A stretch of 64,000 bases of DNA. Source: an uncultured Bacilli bacterium. Its GTDB lineage: Bacteria > Bacillota_I > Bacilli_A > RF39 > UBA660. The notes below the pieces were generated by a model that was not told the DNA's origin, searched no databases, and saw only the letters and a program-made list of their open reading frames with translations. Each line of letters opens with the position of its first letter. Within the stretch, counting starts at the first letter, position 1. Of the stretch, positions 55,600-64,000 are shown piece by piece. Both the position numbers and the translations under genes were made by a program. The DNA lies in NCBI GenBank assembly GCA_934101225.1, contig CAKOQK010000002.1, positions 1 through 64,000 of the forward strand, given 5' to 3'.

Positions 55600-56626
55600 A
55601 TGAATGCAAATTTAATTGGAAATGAAAATAATATTATATTTTATGAAGATGAAGCGGGAAATTCAAAAGTAGAAGTTGTTTTGAAAGAAGATAATGTTTG
55701 GTTAAATGCTAATGCGATTGCAAATTTATTCAATGTTCAAAGGCCTGCAATTGTAAAACATATTAATAATATATATAATGATGAAGAATTAGATAAAAAT
55801 TTAACTTGTTCCATTTTGGAACAAGTTCAACTTGAAGGAAATAGAAAAGTTTCAAGAAAAAAAGACTTTTATAATTTAGATATGATTATTTCCATTGGGT
55901 TTAGAGTTAATTCCAAAACTGCAATAAAATTTAGAACTTGGGCTAATAAAATAATAAAAGAATATATGGTAAAAGGATTTGCCTTAAATGATGATAGATT
56001 TATTAATGGTAATAGATTTGATACAAGATATTTTGATGAATTATTAGAACGTATAAAAATAATTCGTACAAGTGAAAGAATGGCTTATCAAAAAATCACA
56101 GATATTTTTATTACAACTAGGTGTTGATTATGATAAAAAATCTGAAGATGCTTATACCTTCTTCAAAATAGTTCAAAATAAATTACACTATGCCATTACC
56201 GGACATACTGCTGTAGAACTTATTTATGAAAGAGTTAGTAGTGAAAAAATACATATGGGACTTACTAATTGGAAAAACAGTCCTGATGGATTAATTTATA
56301 AATATGATGTTGGAATAGCTAAGAATTACTTAAGCGAAGAAGAATTAAGAAAATTAAATAATTTAACAACATTATTTTTAGATTATGCCGAGGATATGGC
56401 AGAAGAACAAAATATAATGACAATGCAAAAATGGATAGATATAACTGATAAACTACTTTCTTTTAGAGATAAGAAAATGTTGAAAGATTCTGGTAAAATA
56501 TCTCATAAACAAGCTTTAGAAAAAGCAGAAAATGAATATGAAAAATTTAGAATAAAGCAAGATAGAGAATATATTTCAAGCATGGATGAAATGTATAAAA
56601 AATATTTAGAAGAAAATCAAAAATAG
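55600..56626 (+). pseudogene. rhuM-family gene split by a frameshift
   Basis: The first 165 or so codons read a RhuM/virulence-protein N-terminus (NNIIFYEDEAGNSKVEVVLK, ANAIANLFNVQRPAIVKHIN, then FYNLDMIISIGFRVNSKTAI). The frame breaks near 56103-56112 (ATTTTTATTA); the other frame continues LQLGVDYDKKSEDAYTFFKI, TGHTAVELIYERVSSEKIHM and MTMQKWIDITDKLLSFRDKK. Together they give a normal RhuM protein of ~340 residues, a family of unclear function. One base would restore it. A programmed shift at the T-run, or a sequencing error, cannot be excluded. An accessory gene. Confidence 0.8.
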
Positions 56627-56642
56627 TAATTTAGTTCTTTCA

Positions 56643-56843
56643 TTGAGTACATTACTTACTGTTGCAGATTCTTATGATGATTTGCTTGAGAAAATTGTTG
56701 ATGAATCAATGACGATTGATTCTACAAAGGAAGACCTAACAAATGCAATCATAGCGAATGCATATAATTATCAGGCAGCACTTTTATGTGTAAAAGGTGA
56801 TTATGAAAAAGCGTATGAAACTCAAAAATACATATCAATTTAA
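56643..56843 (+). pseudogene. gene fragment of unknown origin
   Basis: 66 codons read LTVADSYDDLLEKIVDESMT, TNAIIANAYNYQAALLCVKG and DYEKAYETQKYISI. The region looks less AT-rich than its neighbours and has no ribosome binding site and only a TTG start, so it may be the tail of a lost gene. No family recognised. Confidence 0.4.
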
Positions 56844-56916
56844 TTTATGATGATTATTTAAATTTGGTTTAATTTATTAAAAAAAATATATAGTGCTTAA
56901 AATTAAGGAGTATAAA

Positions 56917-57768
56917 ATGTTACAAAGAAATAAAATCATAGACGCATTTTCTTTTTATAATATAAATAAGAATTACCTTGAAAAATGTATTATTATTTCA
57001 GAAGAAATTAAGAAAAATTCAGAATTATATGAATCTTTTAAGAAGATATACGAAATTCTTTATTTACATGAAATCGACGAATTAAAAGAATTGTGGAAAA
57101 TTGAAAATCTTGATATTTTTTATAATATTTCTGTAGATCCTTTTATTAATAATTTAATGCTTATATTAGGATATGAAATTCATAAAGAAAATATGAAAAA
57201 ATTAAATTTTAATAAGCGACAAATTATTTTACAAAAGAAAAGAATTAAAGAATGTTTTGAAAATGATTTAATAAAAAGAAATTATCTAGGGATAAGAATT
57301 TCACAATTGTTGTGGGGGATTTATTTTATAAGAGGAAAAATAATAGAAGTTGGATCTTTACAATTTGAAAAAGTAGATAATAAAATTATAAAAATTCATA
57401 TACCTAAAAATGCAAACTTGAATATTAGTGTTGTAAAAGAATCTTTGATATTATCACGAATAGAAATTGAAAAGACATATAACATGAGTAACTTCAAATA
57501 TTGTTGTGAATCTTGGTTATTAAGTAACCAAATTCACAATTTAGTAGATAAAGAATCTAATATTTTTAATTTTTATAATTTATTTGAAATTGTTGAGGGT
57601 AAAGAATGCTTGAATGATATACTAAATTTTGTTTTCAATATAAAAAATTGTAATGATTTCAATACGTTAGAAGAAAAAACAAGTTTACAACATAAAATTA
57701 AAGATAAATTGATTATTGGAGAAAAATTTTATTTAGGTATTGGTACACTTAAAGGTTTAGATAAATAA
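56917..57768 (+). CDS. acyltransferase-like protein (GNAT_C-type domain)
   Basis: 283 residues from ATG 56917 (AAGGAG six bases before; the GTG at 56893 overlaps that site). The middle resembles the acyltransferase GNAT_C domain: LLWGIYFIRGKIIEVGSLQF, IKIHIPKNANLNISVVKESL and ESWLLSNQIHNLVDKESNIF match its W-x-x-FYRG...G-LQFE, HIP, SWLL and SNI signposts. Substrate unknown. Located in an accessory patch with another GNAT. Assignment is from motif memory and should be checked by profile search. Confidence 0.65.
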   Translation: MLQRNKIIDAFSFYNINKNYLEKCIIISEEIKKNSELYESFKKIYEILYLHEIDELKELWKIENLDIFYNISVDPFINNLMLILGYEIHKENMKKLNFNKRQIILQKKRIKECFENDLIKRNYLGIRISQLLWGIYFIRGKIIEVGSLQFEKVDNKIIKIHIPKNANLNISVVKESLILSRIEIEKTYNMSNFKYCCESWLLSNQIHNLVDKESNIFNFYNLFEIVEGKECLNDILNFVFNIKNCNDFNTLEEKTSLQHKIKDKLIIGEKFYLGIGTLKGLDK

Positions 57769-57870
57769 CAAAATATTAAAAAAATTTAAAAGAAATTTTT
57801 AGGCAATAGGTGTAAATGATTTTACTATTTAAAAATGCTTTATAAAAATAAAAATGTGAGGAGAAATCTA

Positions 57871-58557
57871 ATGAATAAACCAATTATTGGAATTGTAGCA
57901 AAACATTATGCTACATATAAAAGTAATAAAATTGATACATTTATAAGAGATGAAGTAAAACAAGCAATATTTGATAATGGAGGAATAGCTATTGGAATAC
58001 TACCTGTAGAAACTGCTATAAATTACAGTGGAGATAATTGGAAAAATAATCTATCTATGGAGGAAAAAGAAAATTTAATTATTCAATTAAAATTATGTGA
58101 TGGCATTATTTTACAAGGTGGAGTTGAAACAGATAATTATGAAATCATAACTGCTAAATACTGTTATGAAAATAATATTCCAATACTTGGCATATGTGCT
58201 GGACAAAATAACATAGCTAGAGCATTAGGAGGTACTACTTATAAAATTCAAAATCCGGATAAACATAATAATGCATTTGATGAATATGTACATAATATTA
58301 AAATTGATAAGCATTCGAAATTTTATAACATAGTTAATACAAGTATGATGATGGTAAATTCAAGACACAAAAGAACTATAGAAAATTGTCCGATGCTTAA
58401 TAAAGTTGCATTTTGTGAAGATGGATATCCAGATGTAATTGAGTCCAAAAATAAAAAATTCTATATAGGTGTTAGATTTCATCCAGAAAGTTTATATAAG
58501 AAAGATGCAAAAATGAACAAGATTTTTAAAGAGTTTATAAATATTTGCAAACATTAG
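57871..58557 (+). CDS. class I glutamine amidotransferase-like peptidase C26
   Basis: 228 residues from ATG 57871 (GTGAGGAG upstream). Nucleophile Cys in ILGICAGQNNIARALGG (G-I-C-A-G) and C-terminal FHPES with the catalytic His and Glu; GGVETDNY-like oxyanion site precedes. Resembles gamma-glutamyl-gamma-aminobutyrate hydrolase (PuuD) family enzymes, which cut gamma-glutamyl amides. The actual substrate is unknown; no polyamine genes nearby. The next gene follows after a 233-base gap holding hairpins only. Confidence 0.88.
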   Translation: MNKPIIGIVAKHYATYKSNKIDTFIRDEVKQAIFDNGGIAIGILPVETAINYSGDNWKNNLSMEEKENLIIQLKLCDGIILQGGVETDNYEIITAKYCYENNIPILGICAGQNNIARALGGTTYKIQNPDKHNNAFDEYVHNIKIDKHSKFYNIVNTSMMMVNSRHKRTIENCPMLNKVAFCEDGYPDVIESKNKKFYIGVRFHPESLYKKDAKMNKIFKEFINICKH

Positions 58558-58790
58558 GAATTAAATGGATAAATATAAGAAAAACGATATAACTTTTGAA
58601 TTATTATTATAAATATTTTATGGATTATCATCTAACATAGATAACATTAATTTTCATTAGAAGATAGTTAAAAAAATTTAATAAAATTAAATTTTAATGC
58701 AATAATTTACTATCTTAAAACGTTACTATAGTGAAAGGTAAAGTAATTAATTTATATAAAAATTAATTACTAAGTTTGGAGGTTATACAT
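58558..58790. other. gap with two hairpins, no gene
   Basis: AAGATAGT (58662-58669) pairs with ACTATCTT near 58720. GTAATTAATTT pairs with AATTAATTAC near 58743-58770 just before GGAGG of the next gene. No ORF. Function unknown; may affect translation of the GNAT gene. Confidence 0.4.
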
Positions 58791-59360
58791 ATGAATAATT
58801 TTTATTTAGAAATACCAAATATTAAAAGAAAAGAAGATATTATTGATTATATAAATGAATTAGAACTATACAATTCAGAAATAAATGGAATAGAACTATT
58901 AGCAAAAATTTTAGATGGATATTCATTTGAAGAAACATTAGAAAACTGTTTAAAAAGATCAAATAAAGATTATGCTATAAAAAACGGAAAGAATCAAGTT
59001 AATACCTATTTATTAATAAGAAAAAGTGATAATAAAATTGTAGGAGCTATTAATATTAGATTAAATTATGGTTCTGGTATAAATAAATTTAATGGTAACA
59101 TTGGGTATGGTATAAGACCTACTGAAAGAAGAAAAGGATATAATAAAATTAATCTATACTTAGGATTATTAGAAGCCAAGAAATTAGGACTTGAAAAAGT
59201 TACTTTAGCATGTGAATCTACAAATATCGCTTCCATTAAAACAATTGAATCATTAGGTGGTATATTAAATTCTAGTGAAATTGATCCAAGCGATGGAATT
59301 CTAACAAATATTTATATTATAAATGTAAAAGAAACAATTAATAAATATAAAAATATATAA
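58791..59360 (+). CDS. GNAT family N-acetyltransferase
   Basis: 189 residues from ATG 58791 (GGAGG eight bases upstream; TTG at 58776 rejected). GNAT fold with NTYLLIRKSDNKIVGAINIR, acetyl-CoA loop GYGIRPTERRKGYNKINLYL and a beta-6/7 VTLACESTNIASIKTIESLG. Substrate unknown. GNATs of this size often modify small molecules or proteins such as ribosomal ones. It stands in the accessory patch before valS. Confidence 0.88.
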   Translation: MNNFYLEIPNIKRKEDIIDYINELELYNSEINGIELLAKILDGYSFEETLENCLKRSNKDYAIKNGKNQVNTYLLIRKSDNKIVGAINIRLNYGSGINKFNGNIGYGIRPTERRKGYNKINLYLGLLEAKKLGLEKVTLACESTNIASIKTIESLGGILNSSEIDPSDGILTNIYIINVKETINKYKNI

Positions 59361-59381
59361 TTATTAGAAAGGAAATTTATA

Positions 59382-59798
59382 ATGAAGAAAATATTATGTT
59401 TGTTTGGAATAATTGTTATATTAACTGGTTGTTCTAAAAAAATTAGTGATGATGCAATATTAAGTGTATCAAAAGATAATAAAATCGAAGTACAAGAGTT
59501 TAATAAATACTCAGAGTTAGATGAAAGAATTATTTACATAGAAACTAAATTAAAAGATGTTTATTATAACAAAGATGGTAAAAAATACTCTTTAAAAGAA
59601 TATATTAAAACAATTGATGATGGTAAAGAAATAACAAGTTTGCTAGAAGATTATCGAAGCTATGACGATGGAGGTTCACAATTATTTTCATCAAAAGAAT
59701 ATGATTTAAGTATTTTAATTTGTAATAAAATTAATGGAACATCAGATATTTATATAGGCGATTCAAATATGACTTATAGTGGTACTATGTGTAAATAG
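59382..59798 (+). CDS. small lipoprotein
   Basis: 138 residues with a lipobox: MKKILCLFGIIVILTGCSKK, so cleavage before Cys17 and lipid attachment are expected. The rest (KISDDAILSVSKDNKIEVQE and onward) is an unknown soluble domain with three more Cys. AAAGGAAA precedes the ATG. A terminator follows. Function unknown. Confidence 0.8.
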   Translation: MKKILCLFGIIVILTGCSKKISDDAILSVSKDNKIEVQEFNKYSELDERIIYIETKLKDVYYNKDGKKYSLKEYIKTIDDGKEITSLLEDYRSYDDGGSQLFSSKEYDLSILICNKINGTSDIYIGDSNMTYSGTMCK

Positions 59799-59820
59799 AG
59801 AATTATAATTCTCTTTTTAT
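59798..59820 (+). terminator. terminator after lipoprotein
   Basis: GAGAATT and AATTCTC pair around a short AT loop, followed by a T-run. Confidence 0.75.
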
Positions 59821-59963
59821 ATGTAATTTGCTTATTTTTATTCTCTAAACTTTAAAAAAATTAACTTTTAGGGAATGAATAACTATAAATAAATAATATA
59901 ATTGTAAATTAATTATTGTACTTAGATATAAAAATATAATGTAAATGTTTTAAAGATAATTTA

Positions 59964-59992
59964 TTGCAATTTAATAAAAAATAATATATACT
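59964..59992 (+). promoter_or_regulatory. valS promoter
   Basis: TTGCAA (59964-59969), 17-bp spacer, TATACT (59987-59992). Confidence 0.65.
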
Positions 59993-59998
59993 ATCATT

Positions 59999-60202
59999 AA
60001 GTTTTCAATGAGATTTGAGGAGTATTATATTAAATATTTAAAGAGAGTTAATGGTCGGTGGAAATTAATAATTATTTATGTAAGAAGGTTGCAAATTGAG
60101 AAAAATCGCTATTTCAGCGTTAAAGAATTAAAGATAACTAATAGTTATAAATTAAGGTGGTACCACGGTAAATTCGTCCTTATATTTATAACTATTTTTT
60201 TT
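59999..60202 (+). promoter_or_regulatory. T-box leader of valS
   Basis: The T-box AAGGTGGTACCACGG (60154-60168) binds uncharged tRNA acceptor ends. The terminator stem AATAGTTATAAAT... (60140-60157) with CCTTATATTTATAACTATT (60178-60196) and T-run follows. Stem I features appear as GAGAGTTAATGGTCGGTGG near 60043. A Val specifier GTT in GAAGGTTGC (60085-60093) is plausible. Low valyl-tRNA charging would stabilise the antiterminator and raise ValRS. An ORF across the leader is a shadow. Confidence 0.92.
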
Positions 60203-60222
60203 AAAAAGAAAGGAAGATTTAG

Positions 60223-62754
60223 ATGTTAGATACAAAATATAATCATGATTTAGTAGAAGAAGGAAAATACGAAAAATGGCTTAGTAAAAATTATTTCAAA
60301 TGTGATGAAAATAGTTCTAAGAAGCATTACTCTATCGTATTACCTCCACCTAATGTAACTGGGGTTCTTCATTTAGGCCATGCATGGGATGTTACGTTAC
60401 AAGATATAATAATTCGTTATAAAAAGATGGAAGGATATGATTGTTTATGGCTTCCTGGAATGGATCATGCAGCTATTGCAACTGAGGCAAAGGTTGTTAA
60501 AAGATTAAAAGATAATGGTATAAATAAGTACGAATATGGAAGAGAAAAGTTTTTAGATTCATGCTGGGATTGGACTCATGAACATGCTGATATAATTCGT
60601 AAACAATGGGCCAAATTAGGTATATCTTTAGATTATACTAAAGAAAGATTTACGTTAGATAAACAAATTGAAAATGCCGTTAAAAAAGTATTTGTAGATT
60701 ATTATAATGAAGGATTAATTTATCGTGGGGAAAAGATTATTAACTGGGATCCGGTAGCTAAGACGGCATTAAGTAATGAAGAGGTAATTTATAGTGAAGA
60801 AGAAAGTGCTTTTTATCATTTAAAATATATATTAGAAGATGGTACAAGTTTTTTAGATGTTGCAACAACTAGACCAGAAACTTTATTTGGCGATACGGCT
60901 GTTGCAGTTAACCCTGAAGATGAAAGATATAAAGATTTAATAGGTAAAAATGTAATTCTTCCTATTGTTAATAGATTAATACCTATTATTGGAGATGAAC
61001 ATGCTGATATTACTAAAGGAACTGGTTGTGTTAAAATAACTCCTGCTCATGATCCAAATGATTTTGAAGTAGGTAATAGACATAATTTAGAGAGAATCGT
61101 TATTATGAATGATGATGCAACTATGAATGAAAATTGTCCTAAAAAATATATTGGATTAAGTAGGGAAGAAGCTAGAAAAGTTGTTTTAGAAGATTTAAAA
61201 GAAGCAGGATTATTAATTAAAATTGATCCACTTGTTCATGAAGTTGGTCATAGTGAAAGAACTGGCGTTATGGTTGAACCTATGATTAAAAAACAATGGT
61301 TTGTTAAGATGAGACCTTTAGCAGATCATGTTTTAGAAACGCAAAAGAATAAAGAAGAAAAGGTTAATTTTATTCCTTCAAGATATGAAAAGACAATGAA
61401 TCATTGGATGGAAATAACATATGATTGGTGTATTTCTAGACAATTATGGTGGGGACATCGTATTCCAGCCTGGTATAAAGATGGTGAAGTATATGTTGGA
61501 ACTGAAGCACCTAAAGAAGAGGGCTGGATACAAGATGAAGATGTACTTGATACTTGGTTTAGTAGTGCCCTTTGGCCTTTTGCTACATTAGGATGGCCTG
61601 AGAACACTAAATTATTAGAAACGTACTATCCTAATTCATGTTTAGTAACCGGTTATGATATTATCCCATTTTGGGTAAATAGAATGACTTTCCAAGGCGA
61701 AAAATTATTAGGTAAAAGACCATTTAAGGATTGCTTAATTCATGGTTTAATTAGAGATAAACAAGGAAGAAAATTTAGTAAATCTTTAGGTAATGGGATT
61801 GATCCATTTGATATGGTTAAATTATATGGAGCTGATTCTTTAAGATACTATCTAGCAACAGATGTTGCACCAGGAACCGATATGCGTTTTGATGAAGAAA
61901 AAATTAAATCTACTTGGAATTATATTAATAAAATATGGAATGCATCTAGATTTGTTTTAACTAATATTGAAGGACTAGAAAAAATTACATTAGATAATTT
62001 AAAACCAGAAGATAAATGGATATTAACTAAATTTATGAAATGTGTTCATACAACCAAGAAATTTATGGATAAATATGAATTTAATAATGCTGGAGCAACT
62101 ATTTATGACTTTGTTTGGAGCAGTTTCTGTGATAATTATATTGAAATGGCTAAATATAGTATTGATAGTGAAGTTACTAAATCCGTATTATGTTATGTTC
62201 TAACTGGTATTTTAAAATTATTACAACCATTTATGCCTTATGTAACAGATGAAATATATAATATGCTTCCAATTAAAGATGCTGAAGATATAATGGTTAG
62301 TGAATATCCTAAATATTCTAAGAAATATATATTTGAAGAAGAAGAAAAAGTTGTTGATGATCAAATAGCGTTTATTAAGAACTTTAGAAATATTAAAGCT
62401 GAAAATAATATTACTAAAGATATGAAAGTTATGTTTGATACTGAAGATGATAATGATTTAATAGTTAAAATGTTAAAGATTAAAGATAACGTTGTTACTA
62501 AGCCTTTAGGTATTAGAGCATATAAAGTATTCTCATCTAGAGTTAAAGCACAAATCTTCTTTGAAAAGGTTTTAACTGATGCCGATATTACAGCTAAAGA
62601 AGCCCAAATTAAAATGTTAACTGCATCAATTAGTAGAAGAGAAAAGTTACTATCTAATGAAAATTATGTTAATAAAGCACCTCAAAACATAGTTGAATTA
62701 GATAGACAAAAATTAGAAGAAGAAAAGAAGAAATTAGAAGAATTAATGAAATAA
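60223..62754 (+). CDS. valS: valyl-tRNA synthetase
   Basis: 843 residues. Class I synthetase: HIGH variant HLGH in VTGVLHLGHAWDV (~46-49), editing domain TTRPETLFGDTAVAV, KFSKS in GRKFSKSLGNGIDP (~522), anticodon domain, and a short C-terminal coiled coil (~775-843). Reading ends as EEKKKLEELMK. AAAGGAAG lies before the ATG at 60223. Under T-box control. Confidence 0.97.
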   Translation: MLDTKYNHDLVEEGKYEKWLSKNYFKCDENSSKKHYSIVLPPPNVTGVLHLGHAWDVTLQDIIIRYKKMEGYDCLWLPGMDHAAIATEAKVVKRLKDNGINKYEYGREKFLDSCWDWTHEHADIIRKQWAKLGISLDYTKERFTLDKQIENAVKKVFVDYYNEGLIYRGEKIINWDPVAKTALSNEEVIYSEEESAFYHLKYILEDGTSFLDVATTRPETLFGDTAVAVNPEDERYKDLIGKNVILPIVNRLIPIIGDEHADITKGTGCVKITPAHDPNDFEVGNRHNLERIVIMNDDATMNENCPKKYIGLSREEARKVVLEDLKEAGLLIKIDPLVHEVGHSERTGVMVEPMIKKQWFVKMRPLADHVLETQKNKEEKVNFIPSRYEKTMNHWMEITYDWCISRQLWWGHRIPAWYKDGEVYVGTEAPKEEGWIQDEDVLDTWFSSALWPFATLGWPENTKLLETYYPNSCLVTGYDIIPFWVNRMTFQGEKLLGKRPFKDCLIHGLIRDKQGRKFSKSLGNGIDPFDMVKLYGADSLRYYLATDVAPGTDMRFDEEKIKSTWNYINKIWNASRFVLTNIEGLEKITLDNLKPEDKWILTKFMKCVHTTKKFMDKYEFNNAGATIYDFVWSSFCDNYIEMAKYSIDSEVTKSVLCYVLTGILKLLQPFMPYVTDEIYNMLPIKDAEDIMVSEYPKYSKKYIFEEEEKVVDDQIAFIKNFRNIKAENNITKDMKVMFDTEDDNDLIVKMLKIKDNVVTKPLGIRAYKVFSSRVKAQIFFEKVLTDADITAKEAQIKMLTASISRREKLLSNENYVNKAPQNIVELDRQKLEEEKKKLEELMK

Positions 62755-62798
62755 ATATATAATTAATGATATAATCATTTAAGGTAGGAGGATAAAAA

Positions 62799-63044
62799 AT
62801 GACAAAAGAAAAATATGTTTATTCTAATAAACCATTAGTTCAAAGACTATTATTCTTATTACTTGGTTTTTCAAATTTTATACTTGGTTTTGGATTATAT
62901 TATTTATTTAAAGATGATAAATCTAAAGAGTGGCAAATCGAGTTTATTCAAAGAGGATCTATGTTTGGTTTAATTTTCTTTCTTATTGGTATAATATATG
63001 CAATAATAAGTTGGATAATAACTGGAGCAGTCCCATTAAATTAG
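62799..63044 (+). CDS. small hypothetical membrane protein
   Basis: 81 residues with two hydrophobic segments (~15-35 LLFLLLGFSNFILGFGLYYL and ~52-75 MFGLIFFLIGIIYAIISWII) and a charged loop. TAGGAGG lies eight bases before the ATG. No family recognised. A terminator follows. Confidence 0.7.
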   Translation: MTKEKYVYSNKPLVQRLLFLLLGFSNFILGFGLYYLFKDDKSKEWQIEFIQRGSMFGLIFFLIGIIYAIISWIITGAVPLN

Positions 63045-63058
63045 TATAATTATTAGTC

Positions 63059-63090
63059 CTTAAGGAAGTAGAGTTAATCTATTTCCTTTT
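63059..63090 (+). terminator. intrinsic terminator
   Basis: AAGGAA-TAGA pairs with TCTA-TTCCTT around a GTTAA loop, followed by a short T-run. Confidence 0.65.
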
Positions 63091-63226
63091 ATTATTACTT
63101 TATTGTATAATTAATATAGTAAATAATTTAATTTACTAATGAGTTGATTTATGTTTATATGATTTTTACTATTTTTAAATAAAATAGTGGAGGTGTAAAT
63201 ATAACGTATTAAGCGTTAAATATTAT

Positions 63227-63648
63227 ATGAAGAAGTATAATTATAATAATTTAAAAGAAGATGAACATGTAGTACATCACTTGGTATTCTACCTATAAAA
63301 ATAAATGATGACTATGATTTTATTCCTAAAAATTTATTTATAGATTTTATAACTGATATATTAGTTAGACCTATTGCTTTAATTTTATATTTTATTGCTA
63401 AAATCTTTTTAGGATTTAAAATTGCCGTATTATCTAATTCCCCTGTTATACCTATTAAATTTGAGCTTGAAAAATCAACCGGAATATATAAGTTATATAA
63501 AAGAAATAAATGTATTCATGCCTATATATTACCACCAATATATCCTAATAATGAATTAGAAATTAAAGAAAGAATGAGAGATTTAAAAGAAAGGACTGAA
63601 ACTATGATGAAGGAGAAAATAAATGAAAATATTAATATTATCTTGTAG
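63227..63648 (+). pseudogene. decayed PlsC-type acyltransferase with central deletion
   Basis: The start MKKYNYNNLKEDEHVVHH is in one frame and stops. After a shift near 63280, the reading continues ILPIKINDDYDFIPKNLF, TDILVRPIALILYFIAKIFL and GFKI. It then joins directly to AVLSNSPVIPIKFELEKSTG, LYKRNKCIHAYILPPIYPNN and ERMRDLKERTETMMKEK. In lysophospholipid acyltransferases, GFK is followed by about 70-100 residues that include the HxxxxD catalytic motif and the EG(T)R site; both are gone. It overlaps the glycosyltransferase start. Not functional as an enzyme. Confidence 0.7.
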
Positions 63649-64000
63649 TACAGGTGGAGGACATAATTCATGTGCTAGATATATAGACGAAGAATTAAAA
63701 GAAAATAATATAGAATGTGAATTTAAAGATTTCTTTGATATAGTAAATCCCAAAGCTAAAGAATTATCTTCTAAAATATATTTAGCATCATTAAAAGGAA
63801 ATGGTAAAGTATTTAAAGGTTTATATAGTATAGGAGACTTATATAGTGATTCAGGGTTAACTAGTCCTGTCTATTTAGCTAATAAATTACATGCTAATAG
63901 TTTATTAAAATATATTAATGATAATAATTTTACATTAGTTATTACAACTCATCTATTTCCTTCTTTAACTCTTACAGCTATAAATAAACATAATGAAGAA
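63623..64000 (+). CDS. ugtP: diacylglycerol glucosyltransferase (UgtP-like), 5' part
   Basis: The first 126 codons are in the window; the gene runs off the right edge. AAGGAG lies seven bases before ATG 63623. MKILILSCSTGGGHNSCARY is the nucleotide-sugar GT28/MGDG-synthase start with the GGGH motif. The text continues FFDIVNPKAKELSSKIYLAS. UgtP-type enzymes add glucose to diacylglycerol, giving glycolipids and the lipoteichoic-acid anchor. Substrate is inferred from the family. Confidence 0.85.
   Translation, partial: MKILILSCSTGGGHNSCARYIDEELKENNIECEFKDFFDIVNPKAKELSSKIYLASLKGNGKVFKGLYSIGDLYSDSGLTSPVYLANKLHANSLLKYINDNNFTLVITTHLFPSLTLTAINKHNEE

Noticed and set aside
60008..60229. 73-codon ORF before valS
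   Set aside because: It runs through the T-box leader, including the T-box and terminator stem; the conserved RNA explains the sequence.
1..64000. Mycoplasma code (TGA = Trp)
   Set aside because: Several genes end properly at TGA and tryptophan is coded by TGG in conserved positions (for example ValRS and DltA-like).

Overview
The window is very AT-rich. Almost every gene lies on the + strand, intergenic gaps are short, Shine-Dalgarno sites are clear and intrinsic terminators are numerous. TGA is used as a true stop (for example at the ends of the amidase gene, the prepilin gene and rluB), so the standard bacterial code applies. CIRCE/clpB, a Bacillus-type SOS box, a valine T-box, GpsB, RNase Y and a type-B-like RNase P RNA point to a low-GC member of the Bacillota/Bacilli, probably one of the uncultured gut lineages near Erysipelotrichales/RF39 (inference).

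Layout. 1-3165 is accessory ground: two decayed transposases of different families on the - strand flank one secreted or anchored protein. 3166-18000 is core: amidase, gpsB, rnpB, a RodZ-like HTH membrane protein that appears to use a non-ATG start, pgsA, SOS-controlled recA, a candidate small RNA, metG, rny, rpmB (- strand, 56 codons), dnaE, a second candidate RNA, then clpB under CIRCE control. 19572-24722 is a compact four-gene operon with its own promoter and terminator: an unknown protein, a membrane-anchored McrB-like AAA ATPase, a DUF2357-like partner and a membrane protein with extracellular calcium-binding-type repeats. It is the best candidate here for an undescribed system.

24773-41744 carries rpsB/tsf, polA, glycolytic and sugar-phosphate enzymes and mutM, interspersed with prepilin, PilC-like and prepilin peptidase genes. 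Two paralogous surface-protein genes (28792 and 39297) each have a run of exactly eight G inside a 17-bp promoter spacer, an arrangement typical of phase variation. They also share upstream boxes and a 104-bp identical coding tract. 41748-48849 is a cell-surface region: O-antigen-ligase-like protein, a NATDS-repeat surface protein, phosphopantetheinyl transferase, VanW, a DltA-like adenylating enzyme with its carrier protein (no DltB/DltD seen), and a PrsW-like protease. 48949-51095 is a dac-spmA-spmB operon.

51224-53526 is accessory: a HigB/HigA-ImmA toxin-antitoxin pair, a structured leader, and a protein with an ADP-ribosyltransferase-like N-terminus. RNA-modification genes (rluB, an RlmD-type methyltransferase) follow. 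55600-59798 is another accessory patch (frameshifted rhuM, gene fragment, GNAT-like proteins, glutamine amidotransferase, lipoprotein). The window ends with T-box-regulated valS, a decayed PlsC-type acyltransferase, and the start of a diacylglycerol glucosyltransferase gene that runs off the edge.
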